From Ettlia oleoabundans (Eukaryota; Chlorophyta; Chlorophyceae; Chlamydomonadales): a stretch of DNA of 38,229 nucleotides. Location: assembly GCA_019693395.1 (NCBI GenBank), contig JAAMXP010002369.1, forward strand, positions 1 to 38,229, written 5' to 3'. A program made the position numbers and the translations under genes. This document shows, piece after piece, positions 33,330 through 38,229 of the stretch (positions are counted from its first letter, which is position 1; each line of letters begins with the position of its first letter). A model generated the notes under the pieces. That model made no database searches. It was not told the origin of the DNA and saw only the letters and a program-made list of their open reading frames with translations.

Positions 33330-33958
33330 ATGACAAGGATTGGGTTTGCATCGTTGGCTGATACACTGAGACTGCAGGTCGCACAAAGTTGCACTGCTCC
33401 TTGTATTTAAGCGTTGCTGCCGGTTCGACCCCGCTCACCCGAGTCAGTGTTGGCAGCCTGTGCCTGCCTCTGTATTTCCTGGATGCCAAGGCTAATGTCG
33501 TGTGCACGTGGCAGCAGCTCATCCTGCATTCAAGGGGCAGGGTGAGTGGAAAATTGCTGGCAGTCACACGCAAGCAGCGGCAGCCAACTATCTAACCCCG
33601 CTGGGCTGCCGGCATTTTGCGGCCCCCCTGCTGACCCTCAAAGTTTCTTGCACTTCCACCGCAAATGTCTCTAACACTAGGTTGATAAAGCCATCCGTCT
33701 CCACCGTCTCCTGCATGGGTGCAGTTCAGCAAGAAGGTTACTCTGGAGCTGCTGTGTGACGGGCCGCTGCTGAGGGGCGCAGCTGGCCGCGGACTGCAGT
33801 GGCAGCAATTCAAACGGCCAGATCAGCCAGACCAGTTAAAGCTGCGCTCCTGGCCACCTGCTGCTCGTGCTGCTCCTCCTCAACGTCCACGGGAAGAACG
33901 CTGTCGGCCATCGCGGTGGGGCCTGCTGAGAAAGTTTGGATCGTGCAAAAAAAAGCAG
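33330..33958 (+). other. candidate 5' exons of the coiled-coil gene (tentative)
   Basis: Three blocks join in phase: 33330-33377 (ATG, MTRIGFASLADTLRLQ), 33515-33541 and 33725-33958 (FSKKVTLELLCDGPLLRGAA onward). Borders are GT-AG, but no domain supports them and I could not connect 33958 in phase to the next supported exon at 34239. They may be the 5' end of the downstream gene, a separate short gene or chance. Confidence 0.25.
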
Positions 33959-34238
33959 GTGCAGCACAGTGGACCTTGGAGAGCTGCAGACCAGATTGAG
34001 CAGCTGCAGTTTAGTCGCGGTTTCCACCGATGTTGGGAGCATTTTTTGGAGTTGTGTGCACCCTTTATGTGCTTTGCTCTTCGATTTTCTCCGAAGGCAG
34101 GCAAGGGGAGCACAAGCACTAGCAGCAAGAATGAGCAGGCAAGACGGAGTCAGGCAGTTGACCAACAACGCCTGTGCTCGTCGTGCAATGCTTGCCCTCC
34201 TGAGCGGCTAACAAGGTACTCTCTGCTGCAAGCCGCAG

Positions 34239-36909
34239 GCAAGCAAACCCTCCGCAATATGCAGCGCCTGGAGCGCGGCCATGGCTCACCCGCGGCGCTC
34301 ACCCGCTGGTGGGTGTCTCTGCCTACACTTCCAGCGCTGAGGCAGCTGCGGCATCCATGCAGCCTTCCAGCGATCCTATTGGCAGGCCTGGCAACCAAGG
34401 CAGAGCCGCGGCAATCCCTCTCCCACGTTTTGCATTGAACCCTCCACAACCGCAATACTCAGCACCTGTCAACCAGCTCCAGAGCCAACAGCATCACCAG
34501 GTGGGTGCCAATGCGTGATGGCTGCGTCAAGCAATACGAGCAGTCTCGTGTCCATTCCCTAACCACATGTACGCTAGCTGATGACACTGTTCCTTGTGCC
34601 TTCTAAGTGCATCATGCTTGCGTGCAGGTAATGCAAGCTTTGCCTCATGCACCATCGGTGGCTACTGCGGCAGGGGTCAACCCGCGGCTTGTGCGCCTCA
34701 GCCAGCCATCGGGCTCTCAAATGCCACCATCCCAGATGCTCATTCACTTTGCACCATGGTCGCAGGTGAATTCTGGCCGTGTTGGCTGGTAAGGCATGTC
34801 AGCATTGCACCCTCACATTCCTGCATCAAGTTACCCGGAGCGCCAGCTGCCTGTCCCACCTCAATCATGTGCTGCTTCGACATATCAACCCAGCCAGGCA
34901 GCCTCTGTGTACTTTTATTGCCTTGTATCCGCCTATCTGCACTGCTGCAGCGATCTCAGCTGGACCATGCGCTGATGGATGAGCAGATTGAGGAAAGCCA
35001 GCAGCTGGCAGATGCAGCAGTGGGCAGCGCGCCACAGCCCGCTGCGGCAGATTACTGCTACCCGGTCAGCCAGCCAGAGGTTGACAGGGTCACAGCTCCG
35101 GCAAAGGTGGCTGTCTCTGGTGCCAGCACCAGCATCCAGCAGGTTGCTGGCTTGTGGGTGCTGACTAGTTGCTGGCTTGTGGGTGCTGACTAGTTGATGG
35201 CTTGTACATGCTGCCTGCTGGTCACCAAGGGCTATGATTTGCAAACGCTTTGTGGGTGGCGGGTGCTGCTCCATGTCTCAGTAAAATGCGATGCACATGC
35301 ACATGCGATGCAGACGGCCACCAGGCTTCTTCAAGAGATGAGCAGGAAAACATTCAGCCACTTGGATGCCAACCCATTGCTGATTGCCCTCAGGTGGGCA
35401 ATATATTGCTCGATAACTTCGTCGCTCGCTATGGTCGTAAGCCAAGGTGCCACGGAAGGAAAGGTTCAAGCAAGCAGCAAGGTAAATGTCCCATGTCCCT
35501 GCCACTTCTCTCTTCATCCTTGTGCAGCACCAAGCTAGAGACGGTGGATGGCAGGCAAGCCAGCCTGGCAGCAGCTTTGGACCATTTGAAGGCTGGCATG
35601 GCACAGCAAGGCGACAGGCTGGATGGTCTTTCTGCAACCTGCGCTGAGCTGCTGAAGGTCTAGCCATGCGCTTGCTGCGCTGTGTTGCTTGTTTCTTGCC
35701 TTTGCATGCACGTGTGTCACTGCTTGCTTGCAACGCATTCCCACGGACATGTCCTCTTCAGCGGCCAATGCAGGTTGTGCAGTCTGTGGCTGGCTCGACA
35801 AGCAGCTTGGAAGATATCATGAAGTCACTGCTGGCCAAGGAGCACCGCGTCACGGGAGGTGGGACAAGCTTTGTTGGGAATCAGTTGTGCAGTGAACTTG
35901 AGTTCAGTCCTTAGCGATTGAGCCGTTGCCTTGGCTATCACCTGCCCTGCAGCCCTGTGCATCAAGGATATTGAGGGCTGAGGGCCTGCACTTAAGAGTG
36001 CCGCAAAGGTAGCTGCTGCCCTTCTGCCCCACCCCCGGTGCAGACATGGCTACCCAGACCTCGCCTGCCGTGGAGCCTCACCGCTCCTTAGGAGCAGGTC
36101 TAATAGTGGCTGCTTGTGCGGCGCCCACCATGCCTGTGGCCCCTTGCCTCCTGCAAACCTTTGGCCAACGACGCCCCTCTTCAGCAGACATCTCATTGGC
36201 CCACCATGATGCCCACCGTGATGCCCCACACAAGCCCACCCGCTTGCCATCTGCTGCTCCACAGCGTGGCCTGCAGGCTGCTGCCCCTGCTGCACAACAT
36301 GCCACCCAGTCCAACACCTTTCCACCCATGCCACCTCAGTCCAGACGGTCGGCTCGGCTGGTAGCAGCAGCACAGCAAAGGCAGCTGTCCCAGGTTGACG
36401 CACCTCCAGTAGCAGCACTGCCCCCAGGCAGCTGCAGCATCATTGCAGGCAGACAGCATGCAAAGGGAGGCAGCCGGGACAGGAGCCACTTGACCGTCAG
36501 GCCTGCAGCCAAGGCAGCTGCTGCAACCCCTGCAGCCAGCTTCAGCCGCAAGCGGCAGCTGGATGCCGACGGTTGCTTTCCTCGCACCTCAACTGGCAAG
36601 CGGCGGCAGTCAGTAACAGCGGGAGCAACATCGTGCCAGGCAGCACCACCAGCAGCGAGCATGGCAGAGGCGCTGTTTGACTCGCTGTTCAGTGCTGAGG
36701 CCAATGTTGCCCCTGGGGATGCCATGGCACACCCACCCACACGCAATGCCTACCAGTCCGCCCAGCGGGATATCCAGCACCCTGGAGCCAGCACCGAGGC
36801 CTCCGACCTGGCGGCTGCCGTGCAGGCGCGTTTGCAGCGGCACAAGAACAAGATGGCCCGCCGCCGCCGGCCCAGCCTGAGTCGCCCTCAGGAGGAAGAT
36901 GAGGAATAG
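34239..36909 (+). CDS. unidentified protein: disordered N region, central coiled coil, disordered basic C region
   Basis: Phase-consistent exons: 34239 (uncertain acceptor)-34500, 34628-34765, 34951-35142, 35314-35393, 35528-35657, 35774-35858 and 36044-36909 (stop TAG). The N part is Ser/Gln/Pro-rich (QYSAPVNQLQSQQHHQ, SGSQMPPSQMLIHFAPWSQ). Then SQLDHALMDEQIEESQQLAD and a heptad-like segment follow: TATRLLQEMSRKTF, LIALSTKLETVDGRQASLAA, LDHLKAGMAQQGDRLDGL, SATCAELLKVVQSVAG, LEDIMKSLLAKEH. The long last exon is Ala/Pro/Arg-rich with basic clusters (FSRKRQLDADG, NKMARRRRPSLSRPQEEDEE). I do not recognise the family. The layout loosely recalls plant meiotic recombination-initiation proteins of the PRD3/PAIR1 kind, but no signature motif proves it. 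The 5' end is not resolved. Confidence 0.55.
35144..35193. repeat. 25-bp tandem duplication
   Basis: Two identical copies of a 25-bp unit starting TTGCTGGCTTGTGGGTG and ending ACTAG are followed by a diverged partial third copy. It begins two bases behind the exon ending at 35142, at the start of an intron. Confidence 0.9.
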
Positions 36910-37157
36910 GCGGCACCGGTCGTGTCCTGCATGCTAGGCTTTCTGTTGAGGATGAGAGTTGCCCTTAGAGGGTGCATAACAAGGAGAAAGTAGCCAAGAA
37001 TGTTTCACTTGAAATGACGAGCCTGTTCACAACATGTATCACACGCTTCTTTCTTGCACTACTGCGAAGTGAAACTCCTATCAACAGTTGGACGACTGCA
37101 ATGTAGCCGAGTTGACTGACAATGAAGGGGCACCCATAATGAGAACATATATTCCAA

Positions 37158-38229
37158 TCAAGAGAGGGGGCGGGCGGGGTGGAGTGCACGCCTGGAGGCA
37201 GCAGTCCTGCGGGGCGGCGGTGCGGGTGTTTCCCGCTTTCGCCCCAGCTGCAGCTCGTCCCGGTAGAATAGAAGGGCGCGCTCCATGCCCTGCAGAGCAG
37301 CACCATTCAGTGTTGAGCCGCCAAAGGGCAAGAAGGATTGTCTAACTATTCTCTCCCTCAACAACATCACAGGAGAATACCTTAAGCCTACCCCCCATCG
37401 CTGCTGGTAATGTTGTACCTTGGCTTCTAGCATAACATCCACATCTCTATCCCATCCATACAGGTCAAAAGGCCGGGTCAGCATGCACGAGTGTGCTTTC
37501 CACGGCAGCAGCGGGTTTTCAGAAGGCTCACTGCAGCAGGAAGCATGGTAGCCAGGGCGAAGATCACACGCACGGCATGGCGGCATGGGGTGGGGTGGAC
37601 TGGTCGCCCAATTAAATGACACGAAAAACGGTTGGCCTTGGTTTCTTACGCACTGGTGACCACTACTTAGAATGCCGTTTGTGGTTAGGAGCCAAATGGA
37701 AAGCCAACCTGCACGCTCCTGCCAGCTGACAGCTGTGCACTGCCTGCCTACTTGCACCTGCCCATCGACCAGCAGCTCGTCGGTGCCCCACCTCCTGGCA
37801 CATGCGCTGTGTCAACCAGCCAACCAGCTGGCCGGCTCGGCGCCTTGTGCCCATCAGCCATCCAGCATACTTAGGAGCACACACCCTACAAGCTGTCTTC
37901 ACACCTGTAGTGCACAACCGGACGTATACCGTGCGGCCAGGTGCTCAGGGCTGCCAGCAGAGCCTCCTCCTCACGCATTCCTCCGGGGACCAGCGCGTGG
38001 TGCAGGTAGTCAAACACAAGGGGGGTGCCGGCCATGGCGTGAAGTGGTAGAAGCTCAGACAGGCTAAACATTCCGGGACGGTCGTCATTCTCAACTGCAG
38101 TCCAAGCAAAGCAAGGGCGGGCGCACTTTCGTGCAGTACGCATGTTGGTAGTACAATAGCCTACAACACCATTGTGCATTGATTTATATTTGTCAGTTGA
38201 GCAGCCGGCCCATTGAGCTTGCCCACCGC
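37158..38229 (-). CDS. UV-damage endonuclease UVDE, 3' part (runs off the window)
   Basis: Three exons join in phase: 38094-37905, 37530-37419 and 37289-37158 (stop TGA); the rest is at or beyond the right edge. Motifs are those of the UVDE/UvsE TIM-barrel nuclease: VENDDRPGMFSLSELLPLHA (the metal-binding Glu of VENDD), TPLVFDYLHHALVPGG (metal-binding Asp and His), RPVVHYSEPSENPLLPWKAH (the HYSE block, rebuilt only after splicing) and DRDVDVMLEAKGMERALLF (DVMLEAK, metal-binding Glu). UVDE nicks DNA 5' of UV photoproducts and other distorting lesions, starting an alternative excision repair. Metal roles are known from the family. A possible further exon with AVGKLNGPAAQ at 38229-38195 was not joined. 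The basic tail after DELQLGRKRE is specific to this protein. Confidence 0.88.

Noticed and set aside
35394..35480. Exon reading VGNILLDNFVARYGRKP in the coiled-coil gene
   Set aside because: Although open, using the donor at 35394 instead joins LLIAL to STKLETV in phase and extends the coiled coil.

Overview
This window is nuclear DNA of a eukaryotic green alga, most likely a trebouxiophyte (Chlorella-like) or another core chlorophyte. The evidence is moderately GC-rich DNA, many short introns (about 50-400 bp) with GT-AG or GC-AG borders, TGTAA motifs at plausible 3' ends (the usual chlorophyte polyadenylation signal), and a plant/algal gene set: plastid ferredoxin-thioredoxin reductase, a GIF/SS18 coactivator, a plant CID-type RNA-binding protein and a starch-binding CBM20 protein. 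I saw no rRNA, tRNA, CRISPR array, operon or recognisable transposon. Splice models were built by hand, from homology, splice borders and phase continuity.

Layout, left to right: 3' exons of the ribosome-assembly WD40 protein GRWD1 (+, 288-1626); a large SWT1-type PIN-domain ribonuclease gene (-, 2111-6856) that probably continues into GYF-domain exons (-, 6980-7934); an R3H plus ankyrin protein (+, 8344-10112); a secreted ER EF-hand protein of the CREC family ending in HSEL (-, 10366-13001); a 20-exon gene coding for an LRR-kelch-DRC7 fusion (+, 13293-21699); a minimal GIF/SS18 protein (-, 21834-22394); the mitochondrial F1-ATPase assembly factor ATP12/ATPAF2 (+, 22578-24244); a class IV aminotransferase (+, 24484-25809); a CID-type two-RRM protein (-, 26481-28270); the ferredoxin-thioredoxin reductase catalytic subunit (+, 29760-30871); a plastid CBM20/coiled-coil protein (-, 31414-32882); an unidentified coiled-coil and disordered protein (+, about 34239-36909, 5' end unresolved); and the 3' part of a UV-damage endonuclease UVDE (-, 37158 to the window edge).

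The genes are unrelated housekeeping and organelle genes rather than one pathway. Strands alternate almost strictly, giving divergent pairs with short shared upstream regions (GIF/ATP12 184 bp, CREC/LRR-DRC7 291 bp) and convergent pairs with short or overlapping 3' regions; ATP12 and the aminotransferase are the only tandem pair. The points most worth a second look are the LRR-kelch-DRC7 fusion of about 1733 residues (a motile-cilium protein core), the apparent GYF-PIN fusion in the SWT1 gene, the CBM20/coiled-coil protein, and an unusually high number of GC-AG introns.
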